Below are positions 27,355 through 37,187 of a DNA stretch of 64,000 nt, piece by piece. A model generated the notes under the pieces. It ran no database searches, had not been told where the DNA came from, and saw nothing but the letters and a program-made list of their open reading frames with translations. The number at the start of each line of letters is the position of its first letter. The first letter of the stretch is position 1. The stretch covers positions 124,001 through 188,000 of the forward strand of contig NZ_QGDV01000002.1 of assembly GCF_003149025.1 (NCBI RefSeq), in the 5' to 3' direction. The position numbers and the translations under genes are program-made. Source of the stretch: Rathayibacter iranicus NCPPB 2253 = VKM Ac-1602. Lineage in GTDB: Bacteria > Actinomycetota > Actinomycetes > Actinomycetales > Microbacteriaceae.

Positions 27355-29238
27355 ATGATTGCTGACCGAGCGCACCAGACAATGCGAGCGAGGTGGCTGC
27401 GTTCCGCAATCGCCGTTGCCAGCGCCGCCGCTGTCGTCGTCGGAGTGATGAGCGGCACTGGATCGGCGTCGGCCGAGACCCGGAGGATTCATGTGTCGAC
27501 GTCGCCCTACAACTGGTCCGTCTCAGAGCAGTACGGGGCATCCCAGGTCGCGCCGGTCGCCGGTGACGCCACGGAACTGGACGTCACGTTGTCGCCCTCG
27601 GCACGCCCAAACTCGCCGTACCCGAATTTCTCGACCGTGAACTGGACCCTAGGCGACAACGAATTGACCGGCAGCAGCACGCTGACTTCGGGGAGCCGCA
27701 CATTCCGTATCCCGATGAAGCGAGCTCTGTCGACGTTTGGTGGCGGAAGCGTCGCTCTCCAGGTCTCGGCGCAAAAGGAGCCGATCGCCGCGGCTTCGAT
27801 CCCGTCGGGTCAGCCCTTTGATGTCGGATACGAGCTGTTCACCACCGCCACCCTCGCCCTCGGCTCGCCTGCCGGCGGCAGCGTCGGCCGCGTCGACCTG
27901 TCTGCCGACGCCGCCTCCTTGCAGCGTGGGGGCTCGTTTTGGGGTCTCAACGCGACCGCGACTGCGGTCGCCGGCAGCGACGTCGTCGTCCTGGAGTCGA
28001 ACAAGGCCGGCTTCTTCGATCTGCAGGGCATCGGTGCAAGCGTCGGGCCAAGCCGCTCCGAGCGCGTCTCTGCCCAAACCTCTGTCGACAGCGACAAGTC
28101 CGCGATCTCCGTCACTATCCCCGCCGCCGCCTACGACGCCTACAAGGACCGCGTCGGCAGCGTCATCCAGGTCTCCGGGATCAGCCGGGGCACAGCGCAG
28201 CCAGCGGGCGCGACGGTAGACGTCGACGCGTCCGTCCGCTTCACGAGCGCAGGACCGACTGCGCCGACCCCGACAGCCACGCCCACTCCGACAGCGACCC
28301 CTACCGCGACTCCGACGACCCCGCCGGTCAAGAGCCCCACCGTCAGCCGGATCGCGGGCACCGACCGCCAGGGCACGGCGGTCGCGGTCTCCAAGCGCAC
28401 CTTCCCGGCGAACGTCCCAGTCGTCTACGTCGCGACGGGCCAGAATTTCCCCGACGCACTGAGCGCCGGACCCGCCGCGGCAAAGCAGGGCGGACCGCTT
28501 CTGCTCGTCGATCGCGACTCGATGAGCCAGGTCGTCCGCGACGAGCTGACCCGTCTGAAGCCGGCAAAGATCGTCGTCGTCGGCTCCGATCTCAGCGTTG
28601 GCAGCCAGGTCTACTCCGACCTTGCGGCTTACGCAAAGAATCGCGACATCCGCCGTCTGGGCGGAGTCGACCGCTACGACACGTCGAAGCTGATCATGCA
28701 GTACGCCTTCTCGGGTGGCTCCTCGACGGCATGGCTCGCGACAGGCGAAAAATTCCCCGACGCTCTCAGCGCGAGCGCAGCGGCAGGAACCGCTGATGCT
28801 CCGGTCGTCCTTGTCAACGGCACCGCTCATTCGGCGGACGCCGTCACCCGCGGGATTATCAGTGGACTGGGCGTGAAGAGGCTCACGATCGCGGGCTCCG
28901 AACTCTCGGTGAGCGCGGGGATCGAGCGCTCGCTGCGTGGACCAGTCATCACCCGGATCGGCGGGACCGACCGCTACGACACCTCCGAGAAGCTGAACAA
29001 GGCCGCTTTCACCAGCGCGAGGACCGTCTACCTCGCCACGGGAGAAAACTTCCCGGACGCGCTCGCGGGCGCCACCGCCGCCGGCTTCACCGGCAGCCCG
29101 CTGTTCGCTGTGCAGCCGACCTGCGTGCCAAGGGCCGTCCTCGCTGACATCACAGCATCGGGTGCGAGCGAGGTCATTCTGCTGGGCAGTGCGAAGACGC
29201 TGTCTGACTCGGTCGCCAAGCTGACGCCCTGCGGCTAG
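27355..29238 (+). CDS. Secreted protein with three cell-wall-binding repeats (CWB2)
   Basis: The 627-residue protein has a signal peptide (RARWLRSAIAVASAAAVVVGV, then GSASA near 35-39). A beta-rich N-terminal domain with about 250 residues follows, then a low-complexity Pro/Thr linker (about 302-330). Three repeats follow, each opening RIAGTDR / RLGGVDR / RIGGTDR and containing YVATGQNFPDALSAGPAA-like units, the CWB2 (PF04122) pattern. CWB2 domains attach proteins to the wall through anionic polymers. ATG 27355 has GGGGGA seven bases upstream. The N-terminal domain is unrecognised. Confidence 0.9.
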   Translation: MIADRAHQTMRARWLRSAIAVASAAAVVVGVMSGTGSASAETRRIHVSTSPYNWSVSEQYGASQVAPVAGDATELDVTLSPSARPNSPYPNFSTVNWTLGDNELTGSSTLTSGSRTFRIPMKRALSTFGGGSVALQVSAQKEPIAAASIPSGQPFDVGYELFTTATLALGSPAGGSVGRVDLSADAASLQRGGSFWGLNATATAVAGSDVVVLESNKAGFFDLQGIGASVGPSRSERVSAQTSVDSDKSAISVTIPAAAYDAYKDRVGSVIQVSGISRGTAQPAGATVDVDASVRFTSAGPTAPTPTATPTPTATPTATPTTPPVKSPTVSRIAGTDRQGTAVAVSKRTFPANVPVVYVATGQNFPDALSAGPAAAKQGGPLLLVDRDSMSQVVRDELTRLKPAKIVVVGSDLSVGSQVYSDLAAYAKNRDIRRLGGVDRYDTSKLIMQYAFSGGSSTAWLATGEKFPDALSASAAAGTADAPVVLVNGTAHSADAVTRGIISGLGVKRLTIAGSELSVSAGIERSLRGPVITRIGGTDRYDTSEKLNKAAFTSARTVYLATGENFPDALAGATAAGFTGSPLFAVQPTCVPRAVLADITASGASEVILLGSAKTLSDSVAKLTPCG

Positions 29239-29250
29239 TCCGTGCGTTCT

Positions 29251-29308
29251 TCCACTGGCACGCCCTCCCCGTCGATGCTCCCGTCGGCGGGAAGGGCGTG
29301 TCAGTGGA
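29251..29308 (+). terminator. Terminator after the cell-wall-binding repeat gene
   Basis: TCCACTG-GCACGCCCT pairs with AGGGCGTG-TCAGTGGA over a loop that contains a second small stem (CCCGTC/GGCGGG). It lies 12 bases after the stop codon. Confidence 0.8.
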
Positions 29309-29505
29309 ATGCAGGGCCCCCTGCTGCCGACGCAGCAAGCAGACTTCCCGTTATCCTCGAACATGCGGACGGTCCCGCGCTTCGCGCTCCGCGTGCGGGC
29401 GAGGCCCGGCGTTCCGCCCCCAGCCCGGACCTTCGCTTGAGCGCGGAGAACAGGCCGAGCGGGCAACGCGACTCCGCGTAGACCTTCGGAACTTGAGGAC
29501 TTGGT

Positions 29506-31187
<1,682 letters not shown>

Positions 31188-31188
<1 letters not shown>

Positions 31189-31661
31189 TGCGCATACACG
31201 TCGCCATCCCGCTGCGCTGGTCGGACTTCGACGCTTACGCGCATGTCAATAACGCCGAAATGTTGCGCTTGCTCGAGGAGGCGCGCATCCAAGCTTTCTG
31301 GAGGCCCGACTCTCCTCAACCGGGCGGGAGAGCGACGGCGGTGCTCGACGCCCGTCCGGGCGCGCCGTCGATCACCCTGATCGCGCGGCAGGAAGTCGAG
31401 TACCTCGCGCCCATCCCCTACATGCGGGCGCCCATCGACATCGAGCTATGGATCGGGCGGATCGGGGGCGCGAGCCTCGAGGTCTGCTATGAGCTGTACT
31501 CACCAGAGGGAGTCGTCCCGCGAATGCTCTACACCAGGGCGGCGACGACCCTCGTCCTCGTCACCGCCGCCACCGGACGTCCGGAGCGGATCCCGGAGGC
31601 GCTACGACACGCTTGGGCTCCCTATGTTGAGGAGCCGGTCGCGTTCTCGAAGCGCGGTTAA
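31188..31661 (+). CDS. Acyl-CoA thioesterase (YbgC/FcbC-like hotdog protein)
   Basis: A 157-residue hotdog-fold thioesterase. The opening IPLRWSDFDAYAHVNNAEMLRLLEEAR carries the catalytic Asp and Asn of the 4-hydroxybenzoyl-CoA thioesterase-like group; the middle has APIPYMRAPIDIELWIGRIG. It hydrolyses an acyl-CoA of unknown chain. The ATG shares the last A of ettA's TAA stop, so the two are coupled. Confidence 0.88.
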
Positions 31662-31665
31662 GCGC

Positions 31666-32532
31666 TCATTCGAGCGGGACCCGTACCATACCCTCCTGCG
31701 CCACGCTCGCGATCAGCGTGCCCTCTCGCGTATAGATCCGCCCGAGCGAGAGGCCGCGCCCGCCCGAGGCACTCGGCGCCTCCTGCACGTAGAGCAGCCA
31801 TTGGTCGACGCGGGCAGGACGGTGCCACCACATCGCATGGTCCAGACTCGCAATCCGCAGCCCCGGCGTGGTCCACGAGGCTCCATGCTTGCGAAGAGTT
31901 GACTCGAGGATCGTGTAGTCGCTCGCGTAGGCCAGGGCGGCGCGGTGCAGCATCGGATTGTCGGGAAGTTGCCCGAGCGAGCGCATCCAGACGCTCTGAT
32001 GAGCACTGCGGTCGGGGTCGGCGCGGAGATAGACGGGCTGCTCGACGTGTCGGACGTCGAAGGGCCGCTGCGTGGCCCAAAAACTGCCCACGGGATGCTC
32101 CACTTTGCCGAGTGCCTCGGCGGTGCTCGGCAGCGATTCCGGGTCGGGAACGCCCTCGGGCATCGGCGCCTGATGGTCCAGTCCCGAGTCCTCACTCTGG
32201 AACGAGGCGATCATCGAGAGGATTGGCCGGCCGTTTTGGTAGGCCTGCGTCCGCCGAGTGCAAAAGGAGCGACCGTCGTGGATCCGGTCGACCGAGAACG
32301 TGAGGGGGAGGGTGACGTCGCCCGGGCGGAGGAAATAGCCGTGCATCGAGTGCACAGCGCGGTCTTCCACCGTGCGTCCGGCTGCGATCAGTGACTGCGC
32401 GAGTACCTGACCGCCGAAGACCCGCCCCTCGGGCATCCACTGAGAGGGGCCCGTCGAGATGTCTTCGCTAGTGCGGGCGCCGGTGTCGACGAGGTCGAGC
32501 GCGGTGAGGAACGAGGACAGTGGATCGGGCAC
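31666..32532 (-). CDS. tesB: Acyl-CoA thioesterase II (TesB)
   Basis: The 288-residue double-hotdog enzyme hydrolyses medium to long acyl-CoAs. The signature features are FGGQVLAQSLIAAGRTV (about residue 39), SMHGYFLRPGD, TRRTQAYQNGRPILSMIASFQ, and WMRSLGQLP with LDHAMWWHRPARVDQWLLY. Catalytic Asp-Gln-Thr residues lie in the second repeat. It converges with the shorter thioesterase gene five bases away. Confidence 0.92.
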   Translation of the reverse strand: MPDPLSSFLTALDLVDTGARTSEDISTGPSQWMPEGRVFGGQVLAQSLIAAGRTVEDRAVHSMHGYFLRPGDVTLPLTFSVDRIHDGRSFCTRRTQAYQNGRPILSMIASFQSEDSGLDHQAPMPEGVPDPESLPSTAEALGKVEHPVGSFWATQRPFDVRHVEQPVYLRADPDRSAHQSVWMRSLGQLPDNPMLHRAALAYASDYTILESTLRKHGASWTTPGLRIASLDHAMWWHRPARVDQWLLYVQEAPSASGGRGLSLGRIYTREGTLIASVAQEGMVRVPLE

Positions 32533-32590
32533 GGGACCTCCGGGGTGTCGGGCAGCGGGGCGCGCGGCCTCGGGTAAGTTTATGGGCGCG

Positions 32591-33256
32591 ATGAGTTCGT
32601 CCTTCTCCCTGGCGGATCCGCCGAGCCTCTCGGATCTGCGCGTCTTCCTCGGTCGCTCGGCCCGCGTCGAGGATGGCGCTGTCCGTCTTCTCGCCGACGA
32701 CCATGTACTGGCCGCCTACACGCCGATTCTGCAGCCCCGCGGTTTGCTCGACCGCTCGGCCACCGTTCTCGGGCTCCGGGTGTTCGCGCTCGACGAGTCC
32801 GCCGGATTCGACCGGGTCGTCCCGATCCGCGCTCTGTCCGACCGTCTGGCGCACTTGCAGTGGGAGCCGGGCGGAGCCGAGGGGAAACCGGTGGTGCTGC
32901 CCGACGGCGACGACGCCACTGCTGGTTCGTGGGCGGGCGTGTCGCCGCCTCGGGGCGGCTGGGTGCGGCGGGAGCCGGTGGATCCGCTTGTTCTCGATCG
33001 TGTCGCCCGCGAGGGCATCAATGAGATCGCGGCGGCCGTGGGTTCGGAAACCGGCGAGCACATCGTCGGTCGCGTGCGGTCCTCAGTGTGGGGACGTCCG
33101 CTGAATGGGTTCGAGGACGTCCCTGCTGGGGCGGCGTTCGCGCTCTTCGCGCTCGGTTTCCTCGATGCCGATGATCCGGTGACACTGCTCGAAAGCGGAG
33201 CGTGGCGGCGGCTCACCTCGCGGCGCGGACATGTCCTCGTCCGGACTCCGGGCTGA
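32591..33256 (+). CDS. Unknown soluble protein
   Basis: The 221-residue product (start ATG 32591 or the in-frame ATG 32582) has no signal peptide, no membrane segment and no motif I recognise. It is rich in Arg, Asp, Gly and Val, with SDLRVFLGRSARVEDGAVRLL at the start. The two start codons are nine bases apart and neither has a strong ribosome-binding site. It is divergent from tesB and converges on the globin gene. It is a candidate lineage-specific gene. Confidence 0.65.
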   Translation: MSSSFSLADPPSLSDLRVFLGRSARVEDGAVRLLADDHVLAAYTPILQPRGLLDRSATVLGLRVFALDESAGFDRVVPIRALSDRLAHLQWEPGGAEGKPVVLPDGDDATAGSWAGVSPPRGGWVRREPVDPLVLDRVAREGINEIAAAVGSETGEHIVGRVRSSVWGRPLNGFEDVPAGAAFALFALGFLDADDPVTLLESGAWRRLTSRRGHVLVRTPG

Positions 33257-33296
33257 GACGGCGCGGCTGGTCCTCGACGCGCGAGCCCCGCGGGGC

Positions 33297-33707
33297 CTAC
33301 TCCTCGACGGTGTTCACCATCGCGTGGGCGGCGCGCTCCAAATAGTCCCAGAGCAGAGCGTCGTCTGCCGGTGCCAGTTCGAGTTCGTCGACCGCGATGC
33401 GCATGTGCTGCAGCCAGTGGTCGCGCGCTTCGGGGTTCACCCGGAACGGCTGGTGCCGCATCCGCAGGCGTGGGTGCCCGCGCTCCGCGCTATATGTACC
33501 CGGGCCGCCCCAATACTGCTCCAGGAATCCCGTCAGGCGGTGGATCGCACCCTCGAGATCGTGCTCGGGATACATCGGCCAGAGGACCTCGTCCTCACGA
33601 ACGCCTTCGTAGAAGCGGCGGACCAGGCGCTCGAACGTCGGCCGGCCGCCGATGGTCTCCCAGAAGCTTCGGAGCCCAGGCGTCCCGCCGATCTGCATGC
33701 CACTCAT
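33297..33707 (-). CDS. glbO: Group II truncated haemoglobin (trHbO type)
   Basis: The 136-residue protein has the truncated-globin pattern: FWETIGGRPTFERLVRRFYEGVREDE, GGPGTYSAERGHPRLRMRHQPFRV containing the proximal-helix His (FxV ... HxxF region), and RDHWLQHMRIAVDEL with the Trp of group II (TrpG8). It binds haem and oxygen or nitric oxide. Its start overlaps the mscS stop by ATGA, so translation of the globin is probably coupled to the channel. Confidence 0.92.
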   Translation of the reverse strand: MSGMQIGGTPGLRSFWETIGGRPTFERLVRRFYEGVREDEVLWPMYPEHDLEGAIHRLTGFLEQYWGGPGTYSAERGHPRLRMRHQPFRVNPEARDHWLQHMRIAVDELELAPADDALLWDYLERAAHAMVNTVEE

Positions 33708-34795
33708 GAGCGCGCTCCCTGCTCGGGGGGAGTCGTGCCGCCGTCGTCACGGCGCTGCGGATTCGTGGAGCGCCGGAGGGCGCGGGGGAGGCGGACCGGT
33801 TTGCCGGGCTCCGTCGTGACCGCCGGCGAGGGCGTCGTCCGAGGCGGTTTCGCGCCTCCGACGCTCGTCGCTCCCTCGAATCCTTCGAGAACCACGGTCG
33901 AGAGCGAAGGCAGCTTGACGTCGAGCGCGTCGAGCGCCTTCTTCAGGCGTAGGCGCAGCTCGCGGGCGACGTCGTCCTTGGCAGTTGTGCGGGTCTTCAT
34001 CACGACGCGGATGACGAGGGCGTCGTCAGCGATCGACTCCAGGCCCCACAGCTCCGGCTTGTCGATGACGCGCGTGCGCCACCGGCTGCTGGCTGCCAGC
34101 TCGTTCGCGGTGGCAAGGACGCTGGACTGCACTTGCTCGAGGTCGCTCTCGTAGGGGATCGCGAGATCGACGATGACCCGCGACCAGCCCTGCGACATAT
34201 TGCCCACGCGGACGATCTCGCCGTTCCGGACGAACCAGAGGGTCCCATTGACGTCCCGAATCTGTGTGACGCGCACCCCGACAGATTCCACGACGCCGGT
34301 CGCCTGACCGGTGTCAACGACGTCGCCGACGCCCAGCTGGTCTTCGGCGACCATGAAGAGTCCGTTCAGCACGTCCTTGACGATGTTCTGGGCGCCGAAG
34401 CCCAAGCCTGCGCCGAGTGCGGCGGTGAGCAGGGCGAAAGAGCCGATCAAGTCTTTGTCGATGGTGCTGACGATCATGACCAGGGCGATTACGACGATGA
34501 GGATCGAGCTGATGTTGTTGAGGATCGAGCCCAGGGTGCGGGTGCGCTGCACGACTCGCACGGCGGCGAGCGGTGAGGAGGCGATTGCCTGGGTGTCGTC
34601 GGTCTGCTGACGGCGCTTGACGCCCGAGACGATCTGGTCGACGACGCGCCCGATGACGAAGTGCGCGACCACACGCACGAGCAGCGCGCCAAGCACGATG
34701 GCGAGGATCGCGACGATCTTCCAGAAGGCGGGCGAGTCAAAAAACGACACGGTTGCGGCGACGGGATCCGGGGTGGAGGTCTCAAGAAACAGCAT
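33704..34795 (-). CDS. MscS-family mechanosensitive channel
   Basis: The 363-residue protein has an N-terminal segment with one or two hydrophobic helices (about 24-48), then a third helix near 90-110 and the MscS core FALLTAALGAGLGFGAQNIVKDVLNGLFMVAEDQLGVGDVV. Its Gly/Ala-rich pore helix TM3 is at about 128-150. The beta domain follows (VRVTQIRDVNGTLWFVRNGEIVRVGNMS) and a disordered Pro/Arg tail ends it. It would open in response to membrane tension. It overlaps glbO by four bases. Confidence 0.93.
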   Translation of the reverse strand: MLFLETSTPDPVAATVSFFDSPAFWKIVAILAIVLGALLVRVVAHFVIGRVVDQIVSGVKRRQQTDDTQAIASSPLAAVRVVQRTRTLGSILNNISSILIVVIALVMIVSTIDKDLIGSFALLTAALGAGLGFGAQNIVKDVLNGLFMVAEDQLGVGDVVDTGQATGVVESVGVRVTQIRDVNGTLWFVRNGEIVRVGNMSQGWSRVIVDLAIPYESDLEQVQSSVLATANELAASSRWRTRVIDKPELWGLESIADDALVIRVVMKTRTTAKDDVARELRLRLKKALDALDVKLPSLSTVVLEGFEGATSVGGAKPPRTTPSPAVTTEPGKPVRLPRALRRSTNPQRRDDGGTTPPEQGARS

Positions 34796-34922
34796 GACCC
34801 GACCAGGCTACGGGACGCCCTTGCCGCTCATCCGGTGGACCGCTGACGCGACCGAGAACCGATCGGTCTGCGGCCCCTGTGGAGGCGAATGTGTCGTTGT
34901 GAGCCACCGGCCCGGTCACGCG

Positions 34923-34928
34923 TATAGA
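34923..34928 (+). promoter_or_regulatory. Possible -10 element before prpB
   Basis: TATAGA is a good -10 box 55 bases before the prpB ATG. The best -35 candidate is TTGTGA at 34897, with a 20-base spacer that is too long by two to three bases. Confidence 0.35.
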
Positions 34929-34982
34929 TTCGATGCGGGCCTGCACAGGCCTCCGATCTCGCCCCCAGGGGAAGGACGCCCG

Positions 34983-35894
34983 ATGCTCCACTCCACCCGG
35001 ACTCCTACTGAGAAGCGGCGCCTGTTCCGCGAGCGCCTCGCCTCCGGGGAACTCGTGCAGTTACCCGGAGCATTCACTCCGCTCTCGGCGCGACTGATCG
35101 AGGCCAAAGGCTTCGACGGGATTTATGTGTCCGGAGCCGTCCTCTCGGCCGAGCTGGGCTTGCCGGACATCGGGCTGACCACGCTCACGGAGGTGGCCGG
35201 CCGTTCGCAGCAGATCGCGCGGATGACCGATCTGCCGGTCTTGGTCGACGCCGACACCGGGTTCGGTGAGCCGCTGAACGTGGCCCGGACAGTGCAGATG
35301 CTCGAGGACGTGGGAGTGGCGGGGCTGCATATCGAGGACCAGGTCAATCCCAAGCGCTGCGGGCACCTCGACGGCAAGGCGGTGGTCGATGAGGCCACCT
35401 CGGTGCGCAGGATCGCCGCCGCGGTCGACGCACGGCGCGACCCGGACCTCGTCGTCATGGCCCGCACGGACATCCGCGCTCTCGATGGCCTGCCCGCCGC
35501 GATCGACCGGGCGAAGCGCCTCGTCGAGGCCGGTGCCGACGCGATCTTCCCGGAGGCGATGCGCGATCTTGGTGAGTTCGAGGCCGTTCGCGCCGCAATT
35601 GACGTGCCGATCTTGGCCAATATGACTGAGTTCGGCAAGAGCGAACTGTTTACCGCGCAGCAACTGGCCGACGTCGGCGTGAATGTGGTGATCCATCCGG
35701 TCTCTCTGCTGCGGATCGCGATGGGGGCCGCGATGCGCGCTCTGGATACCTTGAAGGCTGAGGGCTCGCTCCGCTCCGAGGTGCCAGGCATGCAGACCCG
35801 CGCCGAGCTGTACGAGCTGCTCGACTACGCGTCCTACAGCCGCTTCGACGAGGGCGTCTTCGACTTCTCCCTCGCCGACCACTACGGCGCCTGA
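34983..35894 (+). CDS. prpB: Methylisocitrate lyase (PrpB)
   Basis: PrpB cleaves 2-methylisocitrate to pyruvate and succinate in the methylcitrate cycle of propionate breakdown. The 303-residue protein shows VSGAVLSAELGLPDIGL, VDADTGFGEPLNVARTV and HIEDQVNPKRCGHLDGK with the catalytic Cys in KRCGH. GGGAAGGA precedes ATG 34983. prpC follows 66 bases on; no prpD is adjacent. Confidence 0.95.
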   Translation: MLHSTRTPTEKRRLFRERLASGELVQLPGAFTPLSARLIEAKGFDGIYVSGAVLSAELGLPDIGLTTLTEVAGRSQQIARMTDLPVLVDADTGFGEPLNVARTVQMLEDVGVAGLHIEDQVNPKRCGHLDGKAVVDEATSVRRIAAAVDARRDPDLVVMARTDIRALDGLPAAIDRAKRLVEAGADAIFPEAMRDLGEFEAVRAAIDVPILANMTEFGKSELFTAQQLADVGVNVVIHPVSLLRIAMGAAMRALDTLKAEGSLRSEVPGMQTRAELYELLDYASYSRFDEGVFDFSLADHYGA

Positions 35895-35960
35895 TCCGGC
35901 GGCGCTACTTCGCGCCGGCGCTCTTCCGCGCCGTCGCCGACACTCTCGAAGGAGCGAAGG

Positions 35961-37187
35961 ATGAGCACCACCGATCCGAACATCCGCATGGGACTCGTGG
36001 GGGTCGTCGTGGATACGACGGCGATCTCAAAGGTCGATCCGGAGTCGAATTCGCTGCTCTATCGGGGCTACCCCGTGCACGAGCTGGCGACGCAGCGATC
36101 GTTCGAGGACGTGGCCTGGCTGCTCTGGCACGGTGAGCTGCCGACGGCGGCGGAGTCGGCCGGGCTCGCCGTCGTGGAGCGCGAGCATCGCGCGCTGCTC
36201 CCCGAGGTGCAGGCGGTGATCGACCTGCTCCCCACGTCCGCGCACCCGATGGACGTCGTGCGCACGGCGGTCAGCGTGCTTGGCGCTCTCGATCCCCACG
36301 CTGATGCTGATGCCCCAGACGCCGTCCTCGAGCGCTCCGTACGACTCTGGGCGGCGCTGCCCGGGATCGTCGCCTACGCTCAACGCCGCAGGCACGGCCT
36401 CGAGCCGATCGCGCCGCGCGACGACCTCGACTACTCCGAGAACTTCCTCTGGACGACGTTCGGCGCGGTGCCCGAGCCGGTCGTGGTCGACGCCTTCCGG
36501 GTCTCGCTGGTGCTGTACGCCGAGCACTCCTTCAACGCGTCAACCTTCACGGCGCGCGTGGTCACCTCGACCCTCTCAGACGTCTACTCAGCTGTGACCG
36601 CGGCGGTCGGCGCGCTGAAGGGTCCGCTGCACGGCGGCGCGAATGAGGCGGTCCTGCACGTGCTCGACGACATCGGCACGGGTCCGCGGGCGCAGGAACG
36701 GTCGGAGGAGTGGCTCGCGGTAGCCCTGAGCGAGCGACGCAAAGTCATGGGCTTCGGACATCGGGTGTACAAGTCGGGTGATTCGCGCGTGCCGACGATG
36801 GAGGCCGCGCTGCGCCGGTTGGCGAAGTACGAGGGCGCGAGCGCACTGATCGAGCTCTACGATGCGCTGGCGACGGCGATGGCCGAGCGGACGGGCATCC
36901 TGCCCAACCTCGACTACCCGTCAGGACCCGCGTACCGATTGATGGGCTTCGACACCGAGATCTTCACACCGCTGTTCGTCGCGGCGCGCGTGGTGGGCTG
37001 GACGGCTCACGTCATCGAGCAGCGCGCGTCGAACGCGCTGATCCGGCCGCTGTCTGCATACGACGGACCGGCCCCCCGCCCGGTGCCGGAGCCCGAGGCG
37101 GGGGGACGTGATGCGACAGCTGCACAGCCTCCGCGACCAGCAGGGGCCACGCGCGGCAGAGATCAGGCGCGAGCGTCGCGCGCCTGA
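35961..37187 (+). CDS. prpC: 2-methylcitrate synthase (PrpC)
   Basis: PrpC joins propionyl-CoA and oxaloacetate into 2-methylcitrate. The 408-residue protein has the citrate-synthase residues: His in ALKGPLHGGANEA (about 220), His in GFGHRVYKSGDSR (about 271) and Asp in YRLMGFDTEIFTPLFVAARV (about 331). Compared with the usual 375-380 residues it has a 30-40 residue tail rich in Pro, Arg and Ala. The last 25 bases overlap the end of pepN. Confusion with plain citrate synthase is possible; neighbouring prpB favours PrpC. Confidence 0.93.
   Translation: MSTTDPNIRMGLVGVVVDTTAISKVDPESNSLLYRGYPVHELATQRSFEDVAWLLWHGELPTAAESAGLAVVEREHRALLPEVQAVIDLLPTSAHPMDVVRTAVSVLGALDPHADADAPDAVLERSVRLWAALPGIVAYAQRRRHGLEPIAPRDDLDYSENFLWTTFGAVPEPVVVDAFRVSLVLYAEHSFNASTFTARVVTSTLSDVYSAVTAAVGALKGPLHGGANEAVLHVLDDIGTGPRAQERSEEWLAVALSERRKVMGFGHRVYKSGDSRVPTMEAALRRLAKYEGASALIELYDALATAMAERTGILPNLDYPSGPAYRLMGFDTEIFTPLFVAARVVGWTAHVIEQRASNALIRPLSAYDGPAPRPVPEPEAGGRDATAAQPPRPAGATRGRDQARASRA

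Noticed and set aside
26917-27492. 191-codon minus-strand frame in the leader of the wall-binding gene
   Set aside because: It has no recognised motif and overlaps the signal peptide region of a well supported gene.
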